Of a stretch of DNA of 61,100 nucleotides, positions 43,449 through 52,693 are shown piece by piece. Within the stretch, counting starts at the first letter, position 1; each line of letters opens with the position of its first letter. The notes below the pieces were generated by a model. The model did not search any database. It had not been told where the DNA came from and worked only from the letters and a program-made list of their open reading frames with translations. Position numbers and translations under genes: made by a program. Origin of the DNA: Lachnospiraceae bacterium (GTDB lineage Bacteria; Bacillota; Clostridia; Lachnospirales; Lachnospiraceae); contig JAGPFR010000012.1 in the NCBI GenBank assembly GCA_018056425.1, positions 1 through 61,100 of the forward strand, read 5' to 3'.

Positions 43449-43823
43449 TCAGCCTTCCGTTCCGTAAAACTCATCGATAAGATTTAACAGGTCTGCTTTT
43501 GATACGCCTGATAACCGGCATTCCGAGACTATCCTTTTAAGCTCTGTTTTATTGCCGTCACTGATGATGCCCTGTTGTTTGATAGAGGTTCTTATTCTGG
43601 CACCGTTTTTGCGGTCCGTCATGATATAGCCTTCGGTTTTTAGAAGCTGATACGCTTTGCTGACCGTCATGGTGTTTATACCCATTTCCATGGCCAGGGC
43701 TCTGACTGTGGGGAGCTGCTCGCCTCCTTCAAGTTCGCCGGAAGAGATGCCCATGACGATCTGATTTCGTATCTGCATATATATCGGGACGTCCGATAAT
43801 TCGTTGATACGTATTATCATCAT
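43449..43823 (-). CDS. GntR-family regulator, YtrA-type (short)
   Basis: 124 residues. The N-terminal winged helix-turn-helix is typical: PIYMQIRNQIVMGISSGELE, then GEQLPTVRALAMEMGINTMT and VSKAYQLLKTEGYI. Only a ~45-residue helical tail follows, the mark of the YtrA subfamily, which lacks an effector-binding domain and usually controls transporter or envelope-stress operons. Its start overlaps the CPBP stop by four bases. The inverted repeat at 44787-44809 downstream of the operon's -10 box is the likely operator. Confidence 0.9.
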   Translation of the reverse strand: MMIIRINELSDVPIYMQIRNQIVMGISSGELEGGEQLPTVRALAMEMGINTMTVSKAYQLLKTEGYIMTDRKNGARIRTSIKQQGIISDGNKTELKRIVSECRLSGVSKADLLNLIDEFYGTEG

Positions 43824-44722
43824 TCGGTCTCCTTTGCTGTTTTATTTTTACCCGAACAGATTGAGAGGATAATGGCAAGTATTACGGTGGGGATCATGGA
43901 GATAAGTCCTACGGTATGAGGTCCGAAGATCATCAGATTCGCATATTCGGGCTTTGATAAATAAGCGAATATTGTAAGAGCATTGATGGCTCCGTGGAAG
44001 AGTGAGGGTATCCAGATGATACCTGTCTTCTCATAGTAATAGTCCGCAACGATTCCACCCGCCGTGGCGAAAATACAGAATGCAAAAAGTCCGAGGAAGG
44101 GTGCTCCGGGGTAATCTGTTCCATACTCATATCCGGCAAGTATCATTACGGGCCAGTGCCACATACCCCAGATGATACCGCCGATGATGCGTCCGGGAGT
44201 GGTTCCGAATCTGTCCTTGAGATAAGGGTAAAGGGCGCCTCTCCAGCCTATCTCTTCACCTAATGCAAGGAACATATTGATGAAGGGGGTATATGTTACG
44301 GCTTGGACGATGGAGATGATCACAAGGGTTTTAATGGACATTCCCAAGGCTTCGTACTGTGCAAGTGCAGCTTCCGGTATGGTAGAAGTAAGGGTCGTGA
44401 GTTCCGGATCGTATCTGTCCGGGAAAATAATGAAATAAAGCCATGCTCCCAGTGCGGATACCAGCAGGGGAGTCCAGAGAGCCAGGAAAATAAAACGAAC
44501 CTTTCCGCCGAGTCTGGGAATAAATCCCATTCCCTTAAGAGGGATTCTTGCTATGAGTGTTCCTGCCATGGGGGCGAACATGCAAACGGATAAAAGCAGC
44601 TGAAAGGCTATAATGTTGCCCTTCTGTGCCAGGAGGCTTGCGATGACCATTATCACCCATGCAATACCGAATGTTCCGATCATATACAGTATGAATTGTT
44701 TCTTGGTTGTCTTTTCTCTCAT
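43820..44722 (-). CDS. CPBP-family intramembrane glutamic endopeptidase
   Basis: 300 residues, about eight membrane helices. The CPBP (Abi) motifs are present: LALGEEIGWRGALYPYL (paired Glu and Arg), GIIWGMWHWPVM (first His) and IWIPSLFHGAINALTIF (second His). Members are membrane proteases related to Rce1; in bacteria some process or give resistance to bacteriocins. It is the first gene of the operon with a YtrA-type regulator, a combination that suggests an envelope-stress or peptide-immunity module. Confidence 0.88.
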   Translation of the reverse strand: MREKTTKKQFILYMIGTFGIAWVIMVIASLLAQKGNIIAFQLLLSVCMFAPMAGTLIARIPLKGMGFIPRLGGKVRFIFLALWTPLLVSALGAWLYFIIFPDRYDPELTTLTSTIPEAALAQYEALGMSIKTLVIISIVQAVTYTPFINMFLALGEEIGWRGALYPYLKDRFGTTPGRIIGGIIWGMWHWPVMILAGYEYGTDYPGAPFLGLFAFCIFATAGGIVADYYYEKTGIIWIPSLFHGAINALTIFAYLSKPEYANLMIFGPHTVGLISMIPTVILAIILSICSGKNKTAKETE

Positions 44723-44786
44723 AATATGCCTCGTTTCATAAGGTTTAATGTTTTGATTTCTTACTTGCGAAAGTATTTTGTATTCT

Positions 44787-44809
44787 TTGTATTACTCCAA
44801 CTAATACAA
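44787..44809 (-). promoter_or_regulatory. GntR operator candidate at the CPBP operon start
   Basis: A perfect 8-base inverted repeat, TTGTATTA / TAATACAA, with a 7-base centre. It lies immediately downstream of the minus-strand -10 box, at the expected transcription start. Shorter copies of the half-site flank it (TTTGTATT, ATATACAA). The position and symmetry fit binding by the dimeric regulator encoded in the same operon. Confidence 0.7.
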
Positions 44810-44838
44810 GATATACAACTCCTTTTCCCTTCTGTCAA
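44810..44838 (-). promoter_or_regulatory. Promoter of the CPBP-GntR-DUF5808 operon
   Basis: On the minus strand a perfect -35 TTGACA (44838-44833) is followed by a 17-base spacer and TATATC (44815-44810). The adjacent palindrome covers the start site. Confidence 0.75.
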
Positions 44839-44899
44839 GTCCTATCATAAAATTCCTGTGAATAACGGTAAAATATGCATGAATGCCCGCGTCCCGATG

Positions 44900-44929
44900 T
44901 TGTTAAGGGGGCGTATTTTGTGATAAAAT
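44900..44929 (+). promoter_or_regulatory. Promoter for the glycosyltransferase operon
   Basis: TTGTTA at 44900-44905, an 18-base spacer, and TAAAAT at 44924-44929 (5 of 6). It is divergent from the CPBP promoter, ~60 bases before the glycosyltransferase start. Confidence 0.5.
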
Positions 44930-44991
44930 ACACCATGTATGCTCGTATCACATAAACGGCTTTTGCTTTGTCTTCCGGGAGGACATTTCTT

Positions 44992-45999
44992 ATGACGATA
45001 TCTTGCGTAATGATAGTCAAAAATGAAGAGAACATCCTTGCGAGATGCCTTGACAGTATCAATGATCTTATGGATGAGATTGTCATTGTCGATACAGGTT
45101 CATCGGATAAGACCAAGGACATCGCGCGTAAGTATACCGATAAGATATATGACTTTGCCTGGACCGGAGATTTTTCCGATGCGAGGAATTTCGCATTTTC
45201 AAAGGCAACCTGTGATTATATCTATTCTGCTGATGCGGATGAGATCCTCGACGAAGCAAATCATGAGAAGTTTGCCAATCTGAAAGCCATTCTTCCCGAA
45301 GAGGTCGAGATAGTTCAGATGAGATACGGCAATCAGCTCGAGCATGCAACGGTCTATAATTTCGATGAGGAATTAAGACCCAAGATGTTTAAGCGTTTAA
45401 GACAGTTTGTCTGGCAGGATCCTGTCCATGAGATGATCAGACTCGACCCCGTCATTTACGACAGCGATATCGTGATCACACATAAGCCCGAGGCAAATCA
45501 CGGAAGCAGGGATCTTGAGATCTTCTCCAAGTCGACCATCGGCGGCGGACAGCTCAGCAAGAGACTCTTTGATATGTATGTCAGAGAGCTTTTTATCACC
45601 GGAAGCGAAGATGATTTCAGGAATGCGCTTCCTTACTTCGTAGCATGTGCTGCAGATACGAATCTTGATCCGGACAGCGTCAACAAGGCATGCCTTGTGA
45701 TCGCACATATTGCCAGGATTCATGGCGATATCGTCATGTTTTTCAAGTATATAACCAAAACCATGGCAACCGATCCTTCGTCGGAAGTATGTATGGAACT
45801 CGGACTTTTCTATGAGAGGATCCAGGACTTTGAAGAAGCTGCTATCTGGTATTACAATGCGGCGTTCGAAACACTTCCTTCGATCTACATCACATCCTCC
45901 GGCAAAGATGCCGCAGAGGGACTTAAGAGAGTATATGAGCAAATGGGCCTGCCCGAGGTGGGTCAGAAATTTGCGGAAGATATAGAGGCAAAAGCATGA
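44992..45999 (+). CDS. Glycosyltransferase family 2 with C-terminal helical repeats
   Basis: 335 residues. ATG 44992 is taken because GGGAGGA precedes it; an earlier in-frame ATG at 44968 overlaps that site. The GT-A fold begins ISCVMIVKNEENILARCLDS, with IVDTGSSDKTKDIARKY and the metal-binding YIYSADADEIL. The rest is helical and TPR-like (GLFYERIQDFEEAAIWYYNA). This type adds sugars to proteins or surface polymers; the acceptor is unknown. Its stop overlaps hisC by four bases. Confidence 0.87.
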   Translation: MTISCVMIVKNEENILARCLDSINDLMDEIVIVDTGSSDKTKDIARKYTDKIYDFAWTGDFSDARNFAFSKATCDYIYSADADEILDEANHEKFANLKAILPEEVEIVQMRYGNQLEHATVYNFDEELRPKMFKRLRQFVWQDPVHEMIRLDPVIYDSDIVITHKPEANHGSRDLEIFSKSTIGGGQLSKRLFDMYVRELFITGSEDDFRNALPYFVACAADTNLDPDSVNKACLVIAHIARIHGDIVMFFKYITKTMATDPSSEVCMELGLFYERIQDFEEAAIWYYNAAFETLPSIYITSSGKDAAEGLKRVYEQMGLPEVGQKFAEDIEAKA

Positions 46000-47045
46000 A
46001 TTGGGAATCAAATGTCAGAAAAGTAGTACCTTATGTTCCGGGTGAGCAGCCTGCGGGCAAAGTCATCAAGCTCAATACCAATGAAAATCCCTATCCTCCC
46101 GCACCGGGAGTGGAGGCACTTCTTAAGAACTTCGATGTATCTCTTTTAAAGAAATATCCCGAGGCGGATTGCCATACACTGACAAATGCGCTTGCGGAAA
46201 AATATAACGTGAAGCCCTCGCAGGTCTTTGTCGGAGTAGGTTCCGATGACGTTCTTGCGATGGCTTTTCTTACTTTTTTCAATTCGGATAAAAGTATTCT
46301 TTTCCCGGATATTACCTATTCCTTCTACGATGTGTGGGCATCACTTTTTAAGATCCCCTATGAGCAGATTCCGCTTGATGATGAATTCAGGATTCATCCG
46401 GAGGATTATGAGAAGGAAAACGGAGGAGTCGTAATAGCCAATCCCAATGCTCCCACAGGTGTGTTCATGGGACTTGACGGGATCAGGAAGATACTTGATG
46501 CAAACCGTGATGTGGTCTGCATAGTTGATGAAGCGTATGTTGATTTCGGTTCCGAGAGTGCGCTTAAACTTCTTGACGAATATGACAATCTTCTCGTTAT
46601 CCAGACATTCAGCAAGTCCAGATCCATGGCAGGACTCAGGATCGGATTTGCCATCGGCAGCGAGAAGATGATCGGGTACCTTAATGATGTGAAATATTCA
46701 TACAACTCTTATACGATGAATTCCATCACTCTTGAGATAGGTGTTGAAGCCGTAAGGGATGATGCGTATTTCAGATCTACCTGTGAAAAGATCATCGCTA
46801 CAAGAGAAAGACTTAAAGGCCAGCTCAGGGAGCTGGGATTTGAATTCCAGGATTCCAAGACTAATTTCATCTTTGCAAAACATGCATCGGTTCCCGCAGA
46901 GCATATCTTCAAGGAACTTAAGAGCAGAAATATCTATGTCAGATATTGGAATAAACCCCGTATCAGCGAATATCTGAGGATAACCGTCGGCACGGATGAG
47001 GAATGTGACACGCTTGTCGCTAATTTAAAAGAGATCTTAAACTAA
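45996..47045 (+). CDS. hisC: Histidinol-phosphate aminotransferase HisC-like
   Basis: 349 residues, a fold-type I PLP aminotransferase. HisC features: KLNTNENPYPPAP, the substrate segment SDDVLAMAFLTFFN, IANPNAPTGVFM, DEAYVDFG, and the PLP-lysine site TFSKSRSMAGLRIGFAIG. It converts imidazole-acetol phosphate and glutamate to histidinol phosphate. No other his genes are near, so a broader aromatic aminotransferase role is possible. Translation is coupled to the upstream glycosyltransferase. Confidence 0.9.
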   Translation: MNWESNVRKVVPYVPGEQPAGKVIKLNTNENPYPPAPGVEALLKNFDVSLLKKYPEADCHTLTNALAEKYNVKPSQVFVGVGSDDVLAMAFLTFFNSDKSILFPDITYSFYDVWASLFKIPYEQIPLDDEFRIHPEDYEKENGGVVIANPNAPTGVFMGLDGIRKILDANRDVVCIVDEAYVDFGSESALKLLDEYDNLLVIQTFSKSRSMAGLRIGFAIGSEKMIGYLNDVKYSYNSYTMNSITLEIGVEAVRDDAYFRSTCEKIIATRERLKGQLRELGFEFQDSKTNFIFAKHASVPAEHIFKELKSRNIYVRYWNKPRISEYLRITVGTDEECDTLVANLKEILN

Positions 47046-47057
47046 GGAGAAAAATAA

Positions 47058-47531
47058 ATGATCGATTACATAATCAGTTTTTTTATTTCCATGGTACCTC
47101 TTGTGGAGATAAGGGGAGCCGCAATATACGGAGTTACAAAAGGACTTGATATCAGAATCCTTTATCCCATCTGTATCCTCGGAAATATGCTTCCCGTTCC
47201 CGTTATTTTCTTTTTTGCAAGAAAAGTTCTGGAGTGGGGCAAGGATAAGAAGATCATCGGAAAGTTCTTTACCTTCTGTCTTGAAAAGGGACACAAGGGC
47301 GGAGCAAAGCTTCAGGAAAAAGCAGGACGCGGACTTTACTGGGCTCTTTTCCTCTTCGTAGGAATTCCGCTTCCCGGAACCGGCGCTTGGACCGGAACTC
47401 TTGCATCAAGTATCCTCGATATGGATTTTAAGAAGAGTGTCATTGCGGTCATGCTGGGTGTAGTTCTGGCCGGAACCATCATGGGACTCGGAACTGCCGG
47501 TATACTTACCATAATAGGAATCGGAGGCTGA
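47058..47531 (+). CDS. Small multidrug export-like membrane protein (Sm_multidrug_ex)
   Basis: 157 residues, about four membrane helices. It starts MIDYIISFFISMVPLVEIRG and contains LYWALFLFVGIPLPGTGAWT with an Arg/Gly-rich loop before it. The ...PLVE.RGA... and PLPGTGAW.G motifs mark this family, which has only a predicted export role. AAGGAGA precedes the ATG. Sits between hisC and a methyltransferase in the same run of genes. Confidence 0.85.
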   Translation: MIDYIISFFISMVPLVEIRGAAIYGVTKGLDIRILYPICILGNMLPVPVIFFFARKVLEWGKDKKIIGKFFTFCLEKGHKGGAKLQEKAGRGLYWALFLFVGIPLPGTGAWTGTLASSILDMDFKKSVIAVMLGVVLAGTIMGLGTAGILTIIGIGG

Positions 47532-47532
47532 A

Positions 47533-48336
47533 TTGGATTCTTACCAGGCATTTGCAGGTGTATATGATGAGCTGATGAATGACGTTCCTTATGATGCGTG
47601 GACGGACCGGATCGACCGCGATATCAAAAGGTTCGGTATCAGCAAGACTAAAACTGCATACGCTGCGGATTCCGAAAGCAAAGAAGCTCTTCTTGAAAGT
47701 GAAAGAAATCTGGTTGCCGATATCGGATGCGGAACGGGAACCGTCACACGCAAACTCCATGATCTGGGTTATGATGTTTTCGGCATCGACTCATCACCCG
47801 AGATGCTTTCGAGGGCCATGGATTCGGACGAAAACAGACAGATCATGTATCTTAACCAGGATATGAGAGAGCTGGATCTGTATTCCACGATAGGAACTGC
47901 CGTGAGCATTTGCGACAGTATAAACTATCTGCTGGAAGATGAAGATCTTGATGATGCTTTTGCGGGAATCTCCAAGTTCCTATACCCCGGCGGATTATTT
48001 ATTTTCGATTGTAATACTTCTTACAAATACAGAGAGTCGATAGGCGAATCCACCATTGCGGAAGCCGGTGAGGATGTATCGTTTATCTGGGAAAATTATT
48101 ACGACGAAGAAGAAAATGTCAACGAGTACGATCTTACTCTTTTTATAAAAAGAGAAGACGGATTATATGAACGTGCCGAAGAAACACACCTGCAGAGAGG
48201 AATCGAAGCAAGTGACATCAAAAGGCTTTCTGCGGCACACGGATTGGAGATCGTATATATGGTCGATTCCGAAACGGAAAAAGAGGTTATGGATGAAACC
48301 GAAAGAATATATGCGGTCCTTAGGAAGATGGATTAA
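47533..48336 (+). CDS. SAM-dependent class I methyltransferase
   Basis: 267 residues. TTG 47533 follows GGAGG five bases upstream and lies one base after the previous stop; no ATG gives a full N-terminus. The SAM-binding motif I is VADIGCGTGTVTRKL, followed by DVFGIDSSPEML and a motif-IV-like segment AVSICDSINYLLEDEDL. The N-terminal YDELMNDVPYDAW is common to this methyltransferase group. Substrate unknown. Its stop shares one base with the hslO start. Confidence 0.9.
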   Translation: MDSYQAFAGVYDELMNDVPYDAWTDRIDRDIKRFGISKTKTAYAADSESKEALLESERNLVADIGCGTGTVTRKLHDLGYDVFGIDSSPEMLSRAMDSDENRQIMYLNQDMRELDLYSTIGTAVSICDSINYLLEDEDLDDAFAGISKFLYPGGLFIFDCNTSYKYRESIGESTIAEAGEDVSFIWENYYDEEENVNEYDLTLFIKREDGLYERAEETHLQRGIEASDIKRLSAAHGLEIVYMVDSETEKEVMDETERIYAVLRKMD

Positions 48337-49244
48337 TGTCAGAAGAAAATAATACAAAAGACTATATCGTTACCGCAACTGCGGCTGATTACCATATCAG
48401 GGCTTTTGCCTGCACCACCCGTAATATCTGTGAAGAGTCAAGAAGACTCCACAACACCAGTCCCGTTATGAGTGCGGCTCTCGGAAGAACTCTCACCGCG
48501 GCTGCGATGATGAGTATCATGATGAAGGGTGACGGGGACAAGCTTACGATTCAGATAAAATCCGACGGACCTTCGGGCGGACTTACAGTCTGTGCGGATT
48601 CACACGGTAACGTAAAAGGATATACTCCCGTTCCGGATTGTATTGTTCCCGCACACGGTAACGGACATCTCGGAGTATCAACCGCCATCGGAAACGGCGA
48701 TCTTATCGTAGTTAAAGACCTCGGACTTAAAGAACCCTATGTCGGAAGGATCGCTCTTCAGACAGGAGAGATCGCAGAGGACATTACGTATTATTTTGCG
48801 GTATCCGAACAGACTCCTTCATCCGTAGGACTCGGCGTTTTGATGAACAGGGACAATACCGTCAGATGTTCCGGCGGATTTATCATTCAGCTGATGCCTG
48901 ATGCAAGCGATGAAGATATATCTGTCATTGAGAATAACCTGAAGAGTCTGAAGAGTGTTACCGAAATGCTCGATGCGGGAATGACTCCCGAGGATATGAT
49001 CGAGGAAGTTCTCAGAGGTCTTGATGTCAGATTCAATGACAGGTACGACACGGCATACAAGTGTGACTGCTCAAGAGACAGAGTCGAGGCAGTGCTTGTA
49101 AGCCTGGGTGAAAAAGAGATCACGGACTTTATCAAAGCCGGCAAGGATGTAGAGATACATTGTGATTTCTGTGATACCGATTATGTATTTAACCCGGATG
49201 AATTAACTGAGATCCTGAAAAAAAGCAGGGCTCTTAAGAAATAA
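48336..49244 (+). CDS. hslO: Hsp33 redox-regulated chaperone
   Basis: 302 residues. Family hallmarks: DGPSGGLTVCADSHGNVKGY, GNGHLGVSTAIGNGDLIVVKDL-type sequence in the dimer core, and the C-terminal zinc switch with CDCSRDR and CDFCDTDY (Cys-X-Cys and Cys-X-X-Cys). Oxidation releases zinc and turns on holdase activity that protects proteins during oxidative stress; useful for an anaerobe meeting oxygen. Overlaps the methyltransferase stop by one base. Confidence 0.95.
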   Translation: MSEENNTKDYIVTATAADYHIRAFACTTRNICEESRRLHNTSPVMSAALGRTLTAAAMMSIMMKGDGDKLTIQIKSDGPSGGLTVCADSHGNVKGYTPVPDCIVPAHGNGHLGVSTAIGNGDLIVVKDLGLKEPYVGRIALQTGEIAEDITYYFAVSEQTPSSVGLGVLMNRDNTVRCSGGFIIQLMPDASDEDISVIENNLKSLKSVTEMLDAGMTPEDMIEEVLRGLDVRFNDRYDTAYKCDCSRDRVEAVLVSLGEKEITDFIKAGKDVEIHCDFCDTDYVFNPDELTEILKKSRALKK

Positions 49245-49256
49245 AAGGAGACGAAA

Positions 49257-50471
49257 ATGGTCAAAGTAAATGATAACTATTTAAAGCTTCCCGGAAGCTA
49301 TCTTTTTTCCACCATCGGAAAGAAGGTAAAAGAGTACAGTGAAGCTCATCCCGATGCAAAGATCATCAGACTCGGAATCGGTGATGTAACACAGCCCTTG
49401 GCTCCAGTAATCATCACCGCTCTTCACAGCGCTGTAGATGAGATGGGAAATAAGGATACGTTCAGGGGATATGCTCCCGATCTCGGATATGAGTTTCTGA
49501 GAAACGTGATCGCAGATACCGATTACAAGCAGAGAGGATGCGATATCTCGGCTGATGAGATCTTTGTTTCAGACGGTGCCAAGTCAGACTGCGCAAACAT
49601 TCAGGAGATCTTCTCCGTGGACAATAAGATCGCGGTCTGTGATCCGGTTTATCCCGTTTACGTTGATTCAAACGTAATGGCAGGAAGAACCGGAACGTAT
49701 GATCCCAAGACCGAGAACTGGTCCGACGTGATATATATGCCCTGTCTTGAAGAAAACGGATTTGCTCCCGAGCTTCCTGCAGAGACTCCCGATCTTATCT
49801 ATCTGTGCTATCCCAATAACCCCACCGGTTCTGCCATCACCAAGGATGAACTTCAGAAGTGGGTTGATTATGCCAATAAGGTCGGAGCCGTCATCCTCTA
49901 TGATGCGGCTTACGAAGCATATATTTCCGAGGACAACATCCCTCATTCGATCTATGAGTGTGAAGGAGCAAGAACCTGTGCGATCGAGTTCAGATCATTT
50001 TCCAAGAATGCGGGCTTTACCGGCGTAAGACTAGGCTTTACCGTAATTCCCAAGGATCTTAAGGCAGGAGATACTCCTCTTCATCCTCTCTGGGCAAGAC
50101 GTCACGGAACCAAGTACAACGGAGCTCCCTACATCATTCAGAGAGCCGGCGAAGCTGTTTATTCCGAAGAAGGGAAGAAGCAGTTAAAAGAGCAGGTTGC
50201 TTATTACATGAACAATGCAAAGGTGATCTACGAAGGCCTTAAGAGCGCGGGCTACAGCGTATCGGGCGGAGTAAACGCTCCTTACATCTGGCTCAAAGCT
50301 CCAAACAATATGACCAGCTGGGAATTCTTCGATTTCCTTCTCGACAAGGCACATGTCGTAGGAACTCCCGGATCGGGCTTCGGTCCCAGCGGAGAGCACT
50401 TCTTCAGACTCACCGCATTCGGAACTTACGAGAATACTCTCGAGGCTATTGAAAGAATCAAAAAACTGTGA
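49257..50471 (+). CDS. dapL: LL-diaminopimelate aminotransferase
   Basis: 404 residues. The PLP-lysine site is EFRSFSKNAGFTGVRLGFTV. Family-specific segments: LPGSYLFSTIGKKV, RLGIGDVTQPLAP, FRGYAPDLGYEFLRN and LCYPNNPTGSAITK. The enzyme makes LL-diaminopimelate directly from tetrahydrodipicolinate in lysine and peptidoglycan synthesis, the route used by many Clostridia. SD AAAGGAGA. Last gene of the 45-50.5 kb run, followed by a terminator. Confidence 0.96.
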   Translation: MVKVNDNYLKLPGSYLFSTIGKKVKEYSEAHPDAKIIRLGIGDVTQPLAPVIITALHSAVDEMGNKDTFRGYAPDLGYEFLRNVIADTDYKQRGCDISADEIFVSDGAKSDCANIQEIFSVDNKIAVCDPVYPVYVDSNVMAGRTGTYDPKTENWSDVIYMPCLEENGFAPELPAETPDLIYLCYPNNPTGSAITKDELQKWVDYANKVGAVILYDAAYEAYISEDNIPHSIYECEGARTCAIEFRSFSKNAGFTGVRLGFTVIPKDLKAGDTPLHPLWARRHGTKYNGAPYIIQRAGEAVYSEEGKKQLKEQVAYYMNNAKVIYEGLKSAGYSVSGGVNAPYIWLKAPNNMTSWEFFDFLLDKAHVVGTPGSGFGPSGEHFFRLTAFGTYENTLEAIERIKKL

Positions 50472-50518
50472 TATAGTCTGACCACGGTTTAAAACCGCTT
50501 CTATTACAACGTTCAAAT

Positions 50519-50565
50519 AAGAGACTTATGTTTTCCCAAAGGGAAGACGTGGGTCTCTTTTTTTG
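50519..50565 (+). terminator. Terminator after dapL
   Basis: AAGAGAC (50519-50525) pairs with GTCTCTT (50553-50559), and within it GTTTTCCC pairs with GGGAAGAC around an AAA loop. Seven Ts follow. It ends the glycosyltransferase-to-dapL run before the surface-protein gene. Confidence 0.85.
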
Positions 50566-50590
50566 TGTCTTGAAAACGGGAGGTAATTAT

Positions 50591-52693
50591 TTGAAAAAGA
50601 AATACGTAAAGAATCTGATACTTGTGATCGCAGTTACTCTGATATCCGCATTGATACTGTTATCGGGATTTGCCGCAGGTGTGGCCGAAGCATCAGGACT
50701 TCCGTCACCGGATGCGGTGCTTGAAACTTACAGGCAGAATCCGTATATACGTTTCTACGAAGGGACGCAGGGCATTGCCTGGACGACCATACATCCGGAC
50801 GGTTATTCCGTCACAGCTTCCGGTGCATACATATACGGCGGCGGAGTAAGTATCTACAGGGGAAATGCGGGAGATGAGATAATCCCTGCCGGTGTTGTTT
50901 CCAGAAGAGAATTACAGGGACCATTGCCCGCCGGTCATCATTATTATTCCGCCATGCTGAACAATACGGTCGTGCCCGGCGGGCAATGGGTTTTGTCGCA
51001 TGTCGATGCACGCTGTATTCATGGCCCCTTTGAAGCTGCCGGGGATTACGAATATTACGGTATAAACGGATTGCCCAATATCAAATGCGGCGGGCAGTAT
51101 GATTCGGGATGGATAGCATACTGTGCTGACTGCGGAACGCAGCTTACGGGGCTTGTTTATACAAATGATGACTGCGTAGGAAGGATCGGATATATCTTTG
51201 CGGGGGATGAGGATTTCAGAAGCAAGTATCCTGCAGAGTATATGTTTATATGTCCTCTTCGCGGGGATAATCTGGAAAACGATCTTCACATGTCTTCCCA
51301 TGTATGTAACTGTTTTGTATCTGCTAACAGATACAGGATCACCTACGATGGAAACGGTGCAACAAATGGAAGCATGACAGGCTCGCAGTGTTATTACGGA
51401 GGAGCGACTGAGTATGAGGGAAATCCCGTAACAGGAGATACCCGGTTAAAAGAAAACGCATTTAAGCGTCCGGGTTATGTGTTTGCAGGATGGAGCGATA
51501 CACCTTCGGGACAGGTTCTTTTTTGTGATAAGTCATCGACTTTAAGCCTGGAAAATTATTTTACGTATCTGGGTGACAGCGGCGATGCATCGGATAATAA
51601 GGAAATAGTTCTATATGCTGTCTGGAAGAAAACGGACTCAACTCTTAACATTTCCGGAGGCTCGTTTGGAGATTCGGGCGGATCATACAACGGAGTTGTT
51701 AACGGGTCATTCGTCGCAGGATCAAATTCTTTTTCGAAGGGCTATTTGGATATAACAAATGTTTCACCGGAGCTGCTTACCCGTCCAAACGGTTACAAAG
51801 TGAGTTTTGTCACTTACGGCGGAAATCCTGTTCCCGATATGTATGCATCAACGCTCCTTACGGGCTGGAAAATAGAATCGGAAGAATCCGGAGCCCGCCG
51901 GGTAGATATCAGCGAAGGGGATATTCATATATCGGGGCATATGTCAGGCAGGATCACGGATGTTTATTCGGACGGCGGTTTTATATATGTACATTCTTCG
52001 GAAGTTAATGAAAACTGCGATACTGCTACCGCCGAGTGGAAAAGTACATCGATCGTACTCCCTGCCGGAACATTTCAGGGATTGGTTTTTGACGGATGGT
52101 ATACCGATCCTTCGGCAAAACCTGACACATATGTCGGAAAAGGCGGTGATCTGTACATACCTGAATCAGATACTGTGCTCTATGCTTCTTTTTCCGGCTT
52201 GGATATGACCGCTTCACCGGATTATATGGGAAATGAAGATTTTGGCCTTCTCAGATATAACGGACTTACGGACCTTAATATTCCGCGTGCTACGGAATAC
52301 GATCTGTACCGGTATTTTATCTCTGACGACTATCCGTCATTTAACTGGAGAGAAGCTGCATACGATGACAAGGGAGCATATTCCGGAGGAAGCGTAAGGA
52401 CATACGCAGGCGGCGGAAAATATTCTGAGTACAGTGCACCTGTATCCGGTATATATACATTCGGTCTGTGGGGAGGTGCAGGCGGTTCATACGGACAATA
52501 TGCCGGAGAAAACGGAGAGTATTCATCATGCAGGATTTTTCTGAACAGCGGAGATGTAATAGGCATATATACCGGCAAAGCAGGGAGCGCGACGAGTAAT
52601 GCAAACGGAAGCGTCTGCTACGGCGGTGAAGCTTCATATATCACCGTAAACGGAAATTTGGTCATGTCATCTGCCGGAGGAAAAGGTGCATAA
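50591..52693 (+). CDS. Large surface protein with InlB repeats and Gly-rich domain, N-terminal part
   Basis: 700 residues. TTG 50591 follows GGGAGGT; earlier in-frame ATG lies in the dapL terminator and is unlikely. Signal sequence with hydrophobic stretch ~8-30. A Cys-rich region follows (IKCGGQYDSGWIAYCADCGT), and then an InlB-type repeat: YRITYDGNGATNGSMTGS ... RPGYVFAGW ... ILYAVW. A second repeat-like end occurs at FDGWYTDPSAK. The C-terminal part is Gly-rich (FGLWGGAGGSYGQYAGENGE) and is cut at GGKGA by TAA. Relatives carry on with further Gly-rich and Ig-like domains. Those appear in another frame directly downstream, so this looks like one gene broken in two. Confidence 0.75.
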   Translation: MKKKYVKNLILVIAVTLISALILLSGFAAGVAEASGLPSPDAVLETYRQNPYIRFYEGTQGIAWTTIHPDGYSVTASGAYIYGGGVSIYRGNAGDEIIPAGVVSRRELQGPLPAGHHYYSAMLNNTVVPGGQWVLSHVDARCIHGPFEAAGDYEYYGINGLPNIKCGGQYDSGWIAYCADCGTQLTGLVYTNDDCVGRIGYIFAGDEDFRSKYPAEYMFICPLRGDNLENDLHMSSHVCNCFVSANRYRITYDGNGATNGSMTGSQCYYGGATEYEGNPVTGDTRLKENAFKRPGYVFAGWSDTPSGQVLFCDKSSTLSLENYFTYLGDSGDASDNKEIVLYAVWKKTDSTLNISGGSFGDSGGSYNGVVNGSFVAGSNSFSKGYLDITNVSPELLTRPNGYKVSFVTYGGNPVPDMYASTLLTGWKIESEESGARRVDISEGDIHISGHMSGRITDVYSDGGFIYVHSSEVNENCDTATAEWKSTSIVLPAGTFQGLVFDGWYTDPSAKPDTYVGKGGDLYIPESDTVLYASFSGLDMTASPDYMGNEDFGLLRYNGLTDLNIPRATEYDLYRYFISDDYPSFNWREAAYDDKGAYSGGSVRTYAGGGKYSEYSAPVSGIYTFGLWGGAGGSYGQYAGENGEYSSCRIFLNSGDVIGIYTGKAGSATSNANGSVCYGGEASYITVNGNLVMSSAGGKGA

